Shown here: piece by piece, positions 31,997-40,420 of the stretch | How the letters are laid out: the number at the start of each line of letters is the position of its first letter | Position numbering within the stretch: position 1 is the stretch's first letter | NCBI GenBank assembly: GCA_027486555.1 | Contig: JAIXOX010000086.1 | Span: 1 to 41,160, forward strand | DNA: 41,160 nucleotides | Source of the DNA: Comamonadaceae bacterium | GTDB taxonomy: Bacteria > Pseudomonadota > Gammaproteobacteria > Burkholderiales > Burkholderiaceae_C | Direction: 5' to 3' | Notes under the pieces: model-generated | Databases searched by the model: none | What the model saw: only the letters and a program-made list of their open reading frames with translations | What the model was told of the DNA's origin: nothing | Position numbers and translations under genes: made by a program

Positions 31997-32977
31997 ATGA
32001 ACCGCACCACCCGCCGCATGGGCCTGGCCACTTTGGCTTTGGCTTTGTTCAGTGCCTTGCCCACCATGGCCCAGGACTATCCCAACAAGCCGATCAAGAT
32101 CATTGCCCCTTTCCCCGTGGGCACAGGCCCCGACGCCAACACCCGAGAAATTGCGCTGGAGTTGTCCAAGGCGCTGGGGCAGTCGGTGGTGGTGGAAAAC
32201 CGTCCGGGAGCGTCCACCATGATCGGTATGGAAGCGGGTGCCAAGGCCACACCCGATGGCTATACCTTGGTGATGGGGTCGACCACCTCGATGTCGGTGT
32301 TGCCTTACACCTATGGTGCCAAAGTGCCCTACAAGGTGGAGCGTGACTTTGTGCCCATCAGCGTGGTCGGTCTGCTGAACACCGCTTTGACCGCCCACCC
32401 GAGCTTGCCCGAGAAAAATGCGAAGGAGCTGATCGAGCGTCTTAAAAAACAGCCCGGCTCCTTGACCTCGGCGACATCGGGTGTGGGCAGCTACTCCCAT
32501 CTGGCCGGTGAGTGGTTTGCCTCGAACGCCGGGGTCAAGATCAATTTTGTGCCCTACAACACCTCGAGCCCTTATGCGGATTTGGTGGCAGGGCAGGTGA
32601 ATGTGATTTTTGATGCCTTGCCCGCTGCCATTGGCAACGTCAAGGCTGGCAAGCTCAAAATTCTGGCACTGACGGGCAAGACGCGACACCCCAACTTCCC
32701 GGATGTGCCCACTTTTGCCGAGTCGGGTTTGCCTGACTTCAGCCCCACTGCCTGGATTGGCTTGTTTGCGCCTGCGGGCACACCGGCCGCTGTGGTGGCC
32801 AAACTGGGCGAGGCCATGCAAAAGGCCACAGCGCAAAACCCCGAACTGATCGCCAAATGGCGCTCCTATGGTGGTGATCTGAAGGCGCAGACCCCGGCCG
32901 AATTTGCAGCCTTTCTTAAACAAGACGACGCCCTGTGGGGCCCTGCCATTCGCAAGGCTGGCGTGAAACTAGACTGA
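31997..32977 (+). CDS. Bug/TctC-family periplasmic solute receptor
   Basis: 326 residues. A Sec signal peptide (LATLALALFSALPTMA-QD) is followed by YPNKPIKIIAPFPVGTGPDANTREIA and the binding loops VVVENRPGASTMIGMEAGAKATPDGYTL and VPYNTSSPYADLVAGQVNVIFDALPAAIG. The start has a good AGGAGA ribosome binding site. First gene of the rightward operon, followed after 3 nt by a second, divergent receptor. No membrane subunits adjacent. Likely captures a substrate of the island, but ligand specificity cannot be assigned. Confidence 0.9.
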   Translation: MNRTTRRMGLATLALALFSALPTMAQDYPNKPIKIIAPFPVGTGPDANTREIALELSKALGQSVVVENRPGASTMIGMEAGAKATPDGYTLVMGSTTSMSVLPYTYGAKVPYKVERDFVPISVVGLLNTALTAHPSLPEKNAKELIERLKKQPGSLTSATSGVGSYSHLAGEWFASNAGVKINFVPYNTSSPYADLVAGQVNVIFDALPAAIGNVKAGKLKILALTGKTRHPNFPDVPTFAESGLPDFSPTAWIGLFAPAGTPAAVVAKLGEAMQKATAQNPELIAKWRSYGGDLKAQTPAEFAAFLKQDDALWGPAIRKAGVKLD

Positions 32978-32980
32978 ACC

Positions 32981-33952
32981 ATGAAGACCCGTCGGCAACT
33001 CATTCAAACGATCGGGGCGGCGAGTCTGGCGTCCCTGACCTCTGTCGGCCGCGCCCAGGCGTGGCCCGCCAAACCGGTGCGCATCGTGGTGGCATCGGCT
33101 GCCGGCAGCCCTTGGGACCCCATGGCCAGACATTTGGCAGACCGATTGTCCAAAGTTTTTGGACAGCCCTTCATTGTGGAAAACCGGTCCGGGGGCACCG
33201 GGCTCATTGGCATGGACCAGGTGGCCAAAAGCAGCGACGCCCACACCTTGGGCATCATGTTCATGCCGCACACAGTATTGCCCGCGCTGGTTGCCAAGAT
33301 GCCTTACGACACCTTGAAAGACATCGTGCCCATCAGCCAGACGCAGTGGACCTTCAACGTGCTGGTGGTTCGCAGCAACATGCCAGTGCGGGATGTGAGC
33401 GGTTTGATGGCGTTGGCCCGCAAAAGCCCAGGCAAGCTGATTTACAGCTCCGGTGGCGCAGGCTCGCCCGCGCATTTGATGGGCGAGTATTTCAAGCAGC
33501 TGACCGGCACCTTCATCTTGCATGTGCCCTACCGGGGGCCCGTGGCGGCCTTGCAAGACCTGATGGGCGAGCAGGTGGACATGATGTTCGCTTCGCTGGC
33601 TGCGGCGCTGCCCCACATCAAGAGCGGTCGTTTGCGGGCTATCGCTGTCACGGCGGCAGAACCGCTGGAAGCGCTGCCCGGTGTGCCGACTTTTGCCCAA
33701 GCTGGATTCCCCCAGTTTGATGTCCGGGACTGGGCCGGGCTGGTGGGGCCTGCTGCATTGCCACCAGCGGTGGTCGAGCGGCTCAATGCCGAGGTGGGCA
33801 AAGCGCTCACTGAAGCGGGTCTTGAGCAAAGATTCTCCCAGATGGGGGTGTATCTGCAGACCAGCACGGTGGCCGGATTTGGCGAGTTGGTGAAAAAAGA
33901 AATCCCCAAATGGGCGGACGTGGTGCGCCGCTCGAACATCAAAATTGAATGA
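32981..33952 (+). CDS. Second Bug/TctC receptor, Tat-like signal
   Basis: 323 residues. The signal MKTRRQLIQTIGAASLASLTSVGRAQA has twin arginines and suits Tat export, unlike the preceding receptor. The mature part starts WPAKPVRIVVASAAGSPWDPMARHLADRL, with VENRSGGTGLIGMDQVAKS and VPYRGPVAALQDLMGEQVDMMFASLAAA. Clearly diverged from its neighbour, so not a recent duplicate. It overlaps the SnoaL-like gene by 4 nt (ATGA). Confidence 0.9.
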   Translation: MKTRRQLIQTIGAASLASLTSVGRAQAWPAKPVRIVVASAAGSPWDPMARHLADRLSKVFGQPFIVENRSGGTGLIGMDQVAKSSDAHTLGIMFMPHTVLPALVAKMPYDTLKDIVPISQTQWTFNVLVVRSNMPVRDVSGLMALARKSPGKLIYSSGGAGSPAHLMGEYFKQLTGTFILHVPYRGPVAALQDLMGEQVDMMFASLAAALPHIKSGRLRAIAVTAAEPLEALPGVPTFAQAGFPQFDVRDWAGLVGPAALPPAVVERLNAEVGKALTEAGLEQRFSQMGVYLQTSTVAGFGELVKKEIPKWADVVRRSNIKIE

Positions 33953-34332
33953 AAAACATGAGCGCATTGATCGCAGAAGAGCAACGCCGCCAAGCCATGC
34001 TGGGCGGGGACATCGCGGCACTCGAAGCCTTGCTGTCGGATGGGCTGGTCTACGTGCATTCCACGGGGGGGCGCGATACCAAGACCACCTATCTGGACAA
34101 AATGGCCAGCGGCAGCCTGAAGTACCTGACTTTGTCTTTTGAAGACTTGCAAGTGCATGCGGCAGGCCCGGGCGAAATGGTGACTGGACGCATGTCGGCC
34201 GAGGTGATCATCGGTGGGCAGTCCAAAGCGGTGCGCAGCTTGTTTCTGACGGTGTGGATGCCCGAGCTTGGCGCAGATGGGCAACAAGGCCTGCGCATGC
34301 TGGCGTACCAGGGGACATCTGGCCCCGCCTGA
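33949..34332 (+). CDS. SnoaL/NTF2-like (DUF4440-type) small protein
   Basis: 127 residues with an NTF2-like alpha+beta cone: an N-terminal helix (IAEEQRRQAMLGGDIAALEALLSDGLVYVHSTGGRDTKTTYL), then strands. The HSTG-x-DTKxxYL segment is common in SnoaL-like proteins. No signal peptide. It is translationally coupled to the receptor upstream (ATGA) and followed after 13 nt by the sulfatase. It could be a small isomerase, a dehydratase or a binding protein; nothing in the sequence decides. Confidence 0.78.
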   Translation: MKNMSALIAEEQRRQAMLGGDIAALEALLSDGLVYVHSTGGRDTKTTYLDKMASGSLKYLTLSFEDLQVHAAGPGEMVTGRMSAEVIIGGQSKAVRSLFLTVWMPELGADGQQGLRMLAYQGTSGPA

Positions 34333-34345
34333 ACGGCAGCTGCAA

Positions 34346-35659
34346 ATGAGTAATTTCATCTTCATCGTCGCCGACGATCTGGGCTACGCTGACTTGGGTT
34401 GTTTTGGTGGACGCGAGGCCGATTTTGGGCCCGTGTCACCGGTGCTGGACCGTCTGGCGGCCCAGGGTCTGAAGTTTGTGAATGGGTATTCGAACTCGCC
34501 CGTGTGTTCACCCACACGCTTTGCATTGATGACCGGTCGCTACCAGTATTGGGTCCGGGGGGCCAGTGAAGAGCCCTTGTTGGGGTCCACGCGTGGCCAT
34601 CCGGAAATGGGGCTTCACGCCAACTTGCCGACCTTGCCGTCCCTGCTCAAGGCGCAGGGGTACCACACGGCCTTGATTGGCAAGTGGCATCTTGGATTTC
34701 GGCCTCATTTTGGTCCTGAAAAATCAGGCTACATGCACCACTTTGGCCCCATGTCAGGTGGCGTGAGCTATTACGGTCACAACGTGCGTGGGGCTGGATC
34801 GGATCTGGAGCTCGACGGCCAGCCCTACGATGAGCCCGGTTACCTGACCGACCTGATCTCCAGACGGGCGGCGCAGTATGTGCGCGACCGTGCAGCCGAT
34901 GACCAAAAATTCTTTCTGAGCTTGCATTACACCGCGCCCCATTGGCCTTGGGAGACACGCGCTCAGGGCCAGATCAACCCCGAGATCGTCAAAGACATCA
35001 TGCACCTCGATGGTGGCAATGTGGAGACCTACCGCACGATGATCCGCGAAATGGACGAAGGCATCGGATGGGTGGTGGAGGCCTTGCGCGAGACCGGGCA
35101 GCTGGACGATACGCTGATCATTTTCACCAGCGACAACGGCGGCGAGCGCTTCTCGGACAACTGGCCCTTGGTGGGCGGCAAGATGGACTTGACGGAAGGG
35201 GGTATCCGTGTCCCCTACATCGTGCATTGGCCCAAGGGGATTGCCCAGCCTGGCAGCGTCTGCACACAACACTGCATGACCATGGACTGGACCGCCACCG
35301 TGCTGGACATCGCCCAAGCGCAGCCGCCTGCAGGCCATGTGCTGGATGGTGTGTCGATGAGGCCGACCTTGCAGGATGCTCAAAAGAACTTTGAGCGACC
35401 GATGTTCTGGCGCATGAAATACAAGCAACAGCGGGCGCACCGCGACGGTGATTGGAAATACCTCCAGGTCGACGACAACGAATACCTGTTCAACCTGTCA
35501 GAAGATGCCCGGGAGCGGGCCAATCAGGCACACCGTCAGCCGGACAAGTTCAAGGCCATGCGGGCGGCCTGGCTCGAATGGAATGCACAGGTCCCGCCTG
35601 TGCCAGAAGATGCCCGGGTGGATGTGGCCTATACCTTGCGCCACATGCCGGCCAGGTGA
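34346..35659 (+). CDS. Cytoplasmic type I sulfatase
   Basis: 437 residues of the alkaline phosphatase-like sulfatase family. The formylglycine motif CSPTR places the modified residue at Cys54. Metal ligands Asp10/Asp11 (VADDLGYADLG) and the DN of FTSDNGGE are present, with GKWHLGF and HYTAPHWPWE supplying substrate-binding Lys/His. Start ATG 34346 was chosen because the family begins right before the FIFIVADDLG strand; there is no signal peptide, so the enzyme should be cytoplasmic. It releases sulfate from a sulfate ester. It ends an operon with two solute receptors and is followed by a strong terminator. Needs a formylglycine-generating system elsewhere. Confidence 0.92.
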   Translation: MSNFIFIVADDLGYADLGCFGGREADFGPVSPVLDRLAAQGLKFVNGYSNSPVCSPTRFALMTGRYQYWVRGASEEPLLGSTRGHPEMGLHANLPTLPSLLKAQGYHTALIGKWHLGFRPHFGPEKSGYMHHFGPMSGGVSYYGHNVRGAGSDLELDGQPYDEPGYLTDLISRRAAQYVRDRAADDQKFFLSLHYTAPHWPWETRAQGQINPEIVKDIMHLDGGNVETYRTMIREMDEGIGWVVEALRETGQLDDTLIIFTSDNGGERFSDNWPLVGGKMDLTEGGIRVPYIVHWPKGIAQPGSVCTQHCMTMDWTATVLDIAQAQPPAGHVLDGVSMRPTLQDAQKNFERPMFWRMKYKQQRAHRDGDWKYLQVDDNEYLFNLSEDARERANQAHRQPDKFKAMRAAWLEWNAQVPPVPEDARVDVAYTLRHMPAR

Positions 35660-35663
35660 CAAG

Positions 35664-36068
35664 CTATGAGGTGCTCGTCGATGGGGTGCCGTTTGGCCAC
35701 CAGCCCCTTCGGGGGCTTTTTTGTGCCTCCGCCAATTCTTCGGCGTTGACCTCGATCTCCAAGCGCAACAGCGCTGCACCCATGGCTTTGCCCAGGTTGT
35801 CCAGGCGCAGGTTGCGTGCGCCGCCGCCTTGCAGCGCGCCGTGCAGCACGAACTTCAGGGCCAGGATGTTGGGCAGTGGCCAGGCGTCCACCTGCCCCGG
35901 CAGCCACGGCGCAAAGTGCGCTTGCACTTTGGCGGCGGTGACTTCGCGCGCGATGATGCGGTAGCCCGCTTCGTTCCAGGCAAACAGCCCAAAGTCCACC
36001 CAGTCGGCCTTGTCGCCGCTGCGGGCGTGGGCCAGTTGTACCAGCGGAATGCGCAGGGTTTTGCTCAT
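35664..36068 (-). CDS. AtuA-related small subunit (AtuA C-terminal domain type)
   Basis: 134 residues. Opens MSKTLRIPLVQLAHARSGDKADWVDFGLFAWNE and continues through LRLDNLGKAMGAALLRLEIEV, matching the small partner protein found with AtuA/DUF1446, which in other species is fused to its C-terminus. ATG 36068 overlaps the AtuA stop (ATGA). The last about 20 residues (after EELAEAQ) are encoded across the sulfatase terminator on the other strand and look non-conserved. Function unknown in detail; paired with AtuA in acyclic terpene or branched acid use. Confidence 0.82.
   Translation of the reverse strand: MSKTLRIPLVQLAHARSGDKADWVDFGLFAWNEAGYRIIAREVTAAKVQAHFAPWLPGQVDAWPLPNILALKFVLHGALQGGGARNLRLDNLGKAMGAALLRLEIEVNAEELAEAQKSPRRGWWPNGTPSTSTS
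35702..35722 (+). terminator. Intrinsic terminator after the sulfatase
   Basis: AGCCCC-TTCG-GGGGCT with a UUCG tetraloop closed by C-G, then a T6 run; 43 nt after the sulfatase stop. It lies within the 3' coding end of the convergent AtuA-related gene. Confidence 0.9.
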
Positions 36069-37456
36069 GATTGCATCTCCAGCATCTCCAGGCGGGCTTG
36101 CACCCGGTCGCGCGGGATCAGTGTGGGCCAGATGCCCAACAATTCGCTGCTGTTGTTCAGGCCCTGAAAGCCGCAGGTGTAGGCCGGGCCGCTCAGCGCC
36201 ATCCACGGGAAAAGCCGCCCAAAGCCATCGGCCACCGCTTTCACCGGGGTGCGCAGCACCATGCGTACCCAAATTTCGGCGCGTTTGTTGAGTTCGGCCA
36301 CAGGTGGCAGCGGGGCCAGCGGTCCGTGCGCCGAATTCAGGCCGGGGTATTCCACAAACAACTCGTCAAACGGCATTTTTCGCTCTTGCAGTTGGCTGCG
36401 GATCATGGCCTCGGCCGCTTGCACTTTGTCCCAGGCATCGGGCCAGGAAAAGCCCCAAGTGATCTCGGCCTTGAAGCCATCCCGAAAGCCCGCCACCACC
36501 TTGAGCTGATCGGTCGGCGCGTGGCCTTGTGCGCCGGTCAAACGCACGCGGTGCTGGCCTTCGTCATGCAGTTGGATCTGTCCCATGTCGAGCACCACAT
36601 CGGGCGAAAAATAGGCGTGCGGGTTGTGCACCTCGTACAGCAGTTGTTGGCGCACGGTGTCGAAGTTGACCAAACCCCCAGTGCCGGGCGCTTTGGTGAT
36701 GAAGGCCGTGCCGTCTGCCAAGACCTCGGCGATCGGGTAACCAATGTGTGCCAAGTCAGGGATCTGCTGCCAATCGCCTTGGCTGCCGAAATTGCCGCCG
36801 CTGCCTTGGCCCGAGCACTCGAGCAAATGCCCCACTGTCAGGCCTTGGGCCAGTCGGTTGAAGTCTTCGGGCGTGGCCGCATCGCTGAGCTTCCAGCCCA
36901 GGCCATGCACCAGCGGCCCCAAAAAAAGCGCCGCGTCGGCCACGCGCCCAGTGATCACGATGTCGGCCCCTTGGACCAGCGCGTCCACGATGGGTTGTGC
37001 GCCCAAGTAAGCGTTGCCAAACACCAGACGATCGCGCACGGGGGTCACATCCGCGCCGTTCATCAGGTGCTCAAAGCGGCTGTCGGGTGTTTGCAGTTGC
37101 GCCAGCACATCGTCGCCGCTGACCACCGCGATGCGCGGGTGCCAGCCTTTGGCCGCGAGCGCGGTTTGCACCGCCTGCGCCGCGCCCATGGGGTTGAGCC
37201 CGCCCGCGTTGCAAACGAACTTGACCCCGCGCGGCTGCATCAGGGGCCACAGGCGCATCAGCATGGGCACCACATCGCGGGCATAACCGAGAGCAGGGTC
37301 GCGTTGCCGGTCTTTTTGCAAGATGGCCAAGGTGAGTTCGGCCAGGTGGTCGCTGGCGATGTATTGGACTTGGCCGCGCTCTATGCTGGCCACCACGGGC
37401 TCCCAGTTGTCGCCATAAAAGCCCAGCCCCGAACCGATGCGAATGGATTGCGTCAT
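36065..37456 (-). CDS. AtuA-family protein (DUF1446)
   Basis: 463 residues covering the full DUF1446 domain: IRIGSGLGFYGDNWEPVVASIERG at the N-terminus, VKFVCNAGGLNPMGAA, ADIVITGRVADAALFLGPLVHGLGW and LLECSGQGSGGNFG. AtuA is required for acyclic terpene (citronellol/geranyl) utilisation in Pseudomonas, but its reaction is not settled and close relatives occur in other acyl-CoA pathways. Start ATG 37456 precedes the conserved glycine-rich opening. It is divergent from livHMGF, and its small partner overlaps its stop. Confidence 0.87.
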   Translation of the reverse strand: MTQSIRIGSGLGFYGDNWEPVVASIERGQVQYIASDHLAELTLAILQKDRQRDPALGYARDVVPMLMRLWPLMQPRGVKFVCNAGGLNPMGAAQAVQTALAAKGWHPRIAVVSGDDVLAQLQTPDSRFEHLMNGADVTPVRDRLVFGNAYLGAQPIVDALVQGADIVITGRVADAALFLGPLVHGLGWKLSDAATPEDFNRLAQGLTVGHLLECSGQGSGGNFGSQGDWQQIPDLAHIGYPIAEVLADGTAFITKAPGTGGLVNFDTVRQQLLYEVHNPHAYFSPDVVLDMGQIQLHDEGQHRVRLTGAQGHAPTDQLKVVAGFRDGFKAEITWGFSWPDAWDKVQAAEAMIRSQLQERKMPFDELFVEYPGLNSAHGPLAPLPPVAELNKRAEIWVRMVLRTPVKAVADGFGRLFPWMALSGPAYTCGFQGLNNSSELLGIWPTLIPRDRVQARLEMLEMQS

Positions 37457-37529
37457 GGGTCGATATTGAAGCCTTGTGTATTGACCGTAATGCGGGACAA
37501 CCCCTAGTAAAAGTCTCGCGTAAGACATC

Positions 37530-37549
37530 CATAATCGCACGGTCGTTCG
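37530..37549. promoter_or_regulatory. Promoter element and TetR-like operator between atuA and livH
   Basis: CATAAT (37530-37535), -10-like for the rightward genes, directly abuts the inverted repeat CGCACG-GT-CGTTCG (37536-37549; 6-bp arms, one mismatch), a common TetR-family half-site form. No good -35 is visible. The rest of 37457-37628 shows nothing further than the livH ribosome binding site. Confidence 0.45.
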
Positions 37550-37628
37550 CAAATGCTTTGCAGCTTGCTCAAACAGTGCCCCGCCAAGCGCAGCGAACTC
37601 GTCCAGACAGAACCAAGAGGAGATAGGC

Positions 37629-38504
37629 GTGCAATTGCTGCAACTGCTGATCAGCGGTGTGGCCCAGGGATGTATTTACGGACTCATTGCCCTGGGTTTC
37701 GTGCTGATTTACAAGGCCACCGAAACGGTGAGCTTTGCCCAGGGCGACCTGATGATGGTGGGGGCCTTTTCGGGTCTGGCCGCCATGACGCTGCTGGGTT
37801 TCCCTTTCTGGATTTCTGTGCCGGCGGCCATCGTGGCCATGGGCATTTTTGGCGTATTGCTTGAACGCCTCGTCATCCGCCCCATCCTGGGGCAACCGGC
37901 TTTTTCCATCGTCATGCTGACCATTGGCGTGGGCTATGTGCTGCGCGGCTTGATCACCATGATTCCTGATGTGGGCACCGACACCCACACCCTGCCCGTG
38001 CCTTACGCGGGTGAGGTGCTGCGCTTGGGCGGTCTGGTGATTGCAGCCGAGCAAATGGTGGTGATCGGCGCCACCGGCATTTTGTGCCTGGGCCTGTTTG
38101 CCATGTTCAAGTACAGCAAACTGGGCATTGCCATGCAGGCGGCCTCGCAAAACCAGCTGGCTGCCTATTACATGGGCATTCCGGTCAAGCAGATCAACGG
38201 CCTGGTCTGGGGCCTGGCCGCGGCCGTGGCGGCGGTGGCGGGCTTGCTCTTGGCGCCCATCACTTTTGTGCACGCCAACATGGGTTTCATTGGCCTGAAA
38301 GCCTTTCCCGCAGCGGTGGTGGGCGGCTTTGGCAGCTTGCCTGGCGCGATTGTGGGCGGTCTGGTGATCGGCATCGTCGAATCGCTTTCCGGCTTTTATT
38401 TGCCCGAAGGCTTCAAGGACATCGCGCCTTACATCGTGGTGTTGCTCATGCTGGTGCTCAAGCCCAATGGCTTGTTCGGCGAACAACTGCGCAAGAAAGT
38501 TTGA
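37629..38504 (+). CDS. livH: Branched-chain-type ABC transporter permease LivH
   Basis: 291 residues with about eight membrane segments. Family marks are GVAQGCIYGLIALGFVLIYKATETVSFAQGDLMM, the cytoplasmic EAA-like loop GIAMQAASQNQLAAYYMGIPVKQI, and GGFGSLPGAIVGGLVIGIVE. The start is GTG at 37629 with an AGGAGA ribosome binding site. First gene of livHMGF; the periplasmic binding protein is not in the window. Such Liv systems in this group import amino acids or organic acids, including aromatic and branched acids; the substrate is inferred only from the nearby AtuA pair. Confidence 0.93.
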   Translation: MQLLQLLISGVAQGCIYGLIALGFVLIYKATETVSFAQGDLMMVGAFSGLAAMTLLGFPFWISVPAAIVAMGIFGVLLERLVIRPILGQPAFSIVMLTIGVGYVLRGLITMIPDVGTDTHTLPVPYAGEVLRLGGLVIAAEQMVVIGATGILCLGLFAMFKYSKLGIAMQAASQNQLAAYYMGIPVKQINGLVWGLAAAVAAVAGLLLAPITFVHANMGFIGLKAFPAAVVGGFGSLPGAIVGGLVIGIVESLSGFYLPEGFKDIAPYIVVLLMLVLKPNGLFGEQLRKKV

Positions 38505-38513
38505 GGCCCCGGC

Positions 38514-39590
38514 ATGCGTTTTATTTTTAAAACCGATTACAACCAGGACGTGAAGCTGGCCAAGCACGGCGGCCATGTGTTCTGGTACAGCCTGCTGGGC
38601 CTGTTTCTGGTGGCCGCCCCTTGGGTGGTGGCCGAGTACTGGCTGGCGCAGCTGACCTTTGTGCTGATTTATGCGGTGGTGGGCCTGGGCCTGATGCTGC
38701 TGGCAGGCTTCACCGGCTTGTTCTCTTTGGGCCACGCCGCGTTCTTGGGGGTGGGGGCTTACACGCAGGCCGTCATGGTCAATGCCGGGGTGCCGTTTCC
38801 GCTGGCGCTGGTGTGCGCGGGCTTGTTCTCGGCCATCGCAGGCGTCATCGTGGGTTTGCCCGCTTTGCGTGTCAAAGGCATTTACCTGGGCATGGCCACG
38901 CTGGCCTTTGGCTTCATTGTCGAAGAAGGCATGGCCCGCTGGGAGCATGTCACTGGCGGCAATGCGGGTCTGATGGTCAGCTACCCAAAACTGGGCAGCT
39001 GGACGCTGGACAGCACCGAAGAGTTTTACTTCCTGTGCCTGCTGGTCACCGTGGGGGCCACGCTGGCCATCGTGAACTTGTTGCGTTCCTCCACTGGGCG
39101 TGCCTTTGTTGCGATTCGCGATTCCGAAATCTCGGCGCAAAGCATGGGCATCCACTTGGCGCGCTACAAGACTTTGTCTTTCGCTTTGTCGGCCGCTTTG
39201 GCGGGCATTGGCGGCGCTTTGTACGCGCACAAAATCCAGTTCCTCTCGCCTGAGCAGTTCAGCATCATCCAGTCGATTGACTTGCTTTTGATGGTGGTGA
39301 TCGGCGGTTTGGGTTCGATCCACGGGGCTTTCCTGGGCGCGATTTTCTTGATCGTCATGCCCCAGCTGATCTCTTTGGGCAAAGACTTTTTGCCCGCCGC
39401 CATTGGCGGTGCCGCTGGTTTGCAGGGCACGATTTACGGCATGGTGCTGATCGCCTTTGTGCTGTTTGAGCCCATGGGCTTGTATGGCCGCTGGCTCAAG
39501 GTGCGCACTTGGTTCCAGCTGTTCCCGTTTTACCGCCGTGGCCTGTTCAAGCGCCAAAAATCGTTCCAGAAGTCGGACCGCCTGAAATGA
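38514..39590 (+). CDS. livM: Branched-chain-type ABC transporter permease LivM
   Basis: 358 residues. Central LivM features include YAVVGLGLMLLAGFTGLFSLGHAAFLGVGAYTQA, GLPALRVKGIYLGMATLAFGF, GRAFVAIRDSEISAQSMGIHLARYKTLSFALSAALAGIGGAL and VVIGGLGSIHGAFLGA. A basic tail of about 35 residues (YRRGLFKRQKSFQKSDRLK) extends beyond the last membrane segment. It starts 9 nt after livH and overlaps livG by 4 nt. Confidence 0.94.
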   Translation: MRFIFKTDYNQDVKLAKHGGHVFWYSLLGLFLVAAPWVVAEYWLAQLTFVLIYAVVGLGLMLLAGFTGLFSLGHAAFLGVGAYTQAVMVNAGVPFPLALVCAGLFSAIAGVIVGLPALRVKGIYLGMATLAFGFIVEEGMARWEHVTGGNAGLMVSYPKLGSWTLDSTEEFYFLCLLVTVGATLAIVNLLRSSTGRAFVAIRDSEISAQSMGIHLARYKTLSFALSAALAGIGGALYAHKIQFLSPEQFSIIQSIDLLLMVVIGGLGSIHGAFLGAIFLIVMPQLISLGKDFLPAAIGGAAGLQGTIYGMVLIAFVLFEPMGLYGRWLKVRTWFQLFPFYRRGLFKRQKSFQKSDRLK

Positions 39591-40420
39591 ACGCAGACAT
39601 CCTTTTATCCGCACAAGACCTGAGCGTGCGCTTTGGCGGCGTGCTGGCCGTCAACAAGGTCAGCTTCGACGTCAAGCGCGGCGAGGTCTTCACCCTGATC
39701 GGCCCCAACGGCGCTGGCAAGACCACCGTGTTCAACCTGATCAGCCGCATCTACACGCCCACCACGGGTGTGATCGATTTCGCCGGGCCGCAAGGCACGC
39801 TGCGCCTGACCGACCAGCCGCCGCACCAGATCGCCGGGCTGGGCATTGCCCGCACTTTTCAAAACATTGAATTGTTCGAGCACGCCACCGTGCTGCAAAA
39901 CCTCTTGATTGGGCGTCATACGCACCGCAAGACAGGGCTGTGGAGCGAAATGTTTTTCACGGGTAAAACCCGCGCGGGTGAAATCGAAGCGCGTGAAAAA
40001 GTCGAGGAAGTGATTGACTTTCTGGACCTGCAACACCACCGCGACTCGATGGTGGCGGGCCTGCCTTATGGCGTGCGCAAAGTGGTCGAGCTGGCGCGCG
40101 CGCTGTGCACCGAGCCCAAGCTGCTGTTGCTGGACGAGCCCTCTTCGGGCCTGAACGTCGAGGAAACCGAAGACATGGCCTTCTGGATCTCGGACATCAA
40201 AAACGAGTTGGGCATCACCGTGCTCATGGTGGAGCACGACATGAGTTTGGTCTCCAAAGTGTCGGACCGCGTGTTGGCCATGAGCCAGGGCGAAGAAATC
40301 GCCACCGGCACGCCCAGCCAGGTGCAAAGCGACCCGGGCGTCATCGAGGCCTATCTGGGCTCGGTGGACGACGTGTCTGCTTTGCGCCGCGAAAATTATG
40401 TGCCCGGAGGTGCCGCATGA
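39587..40420 (+). CDS. livG: Branched-chain-type ABC transporter ATPase LivG
   Basis: 277 residues. Walker A GPNGAGKTT, Q-loop FQNIELF, Walker B LLLLDEPSSGLN and the H-loop VEHDMSLV are intact. The ABC signature is atypical, LPYGVRKVVELARAL in place of LSGGQ, which is usual for LivG proteins. ATG 39587 overlaps the livM stop (ATGA); a longer upstream frame was rejected because it lies in livM. It forms the ATPase heterodimer with LivF. Confidence 0.94.
   Translation: MNADILLSAQDLSVRFGGVLAVNKVSFDVKRGEVFTLIGPNGAGKTTVFNLISRIYTPTTGVIDFAGPQGTLRLTDQPPHQIAGLGIARTFQNIELFEHATVLQNLLIGRHTHRKTGLWSEMFFTGKTRAGEIEAREKVEEVIDFLDLQHHRDSMVAGLPYGVRKVVELARALCTEPKLLLLDEPSSGLNVEETEDMAFWISDIKNELGITVLMVEHDMSLVSKVSDRVLAMSQGEEIATGTPSQVQSDPGVIEAYLGSVDDVSALRRENYVPGGAA

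Noticed and set aside
37569..39614. 681-codon open frame on the minus strand
   Set aside because: Antisense shadow of livH and livM; composition is His/Gln-rich with no domain.
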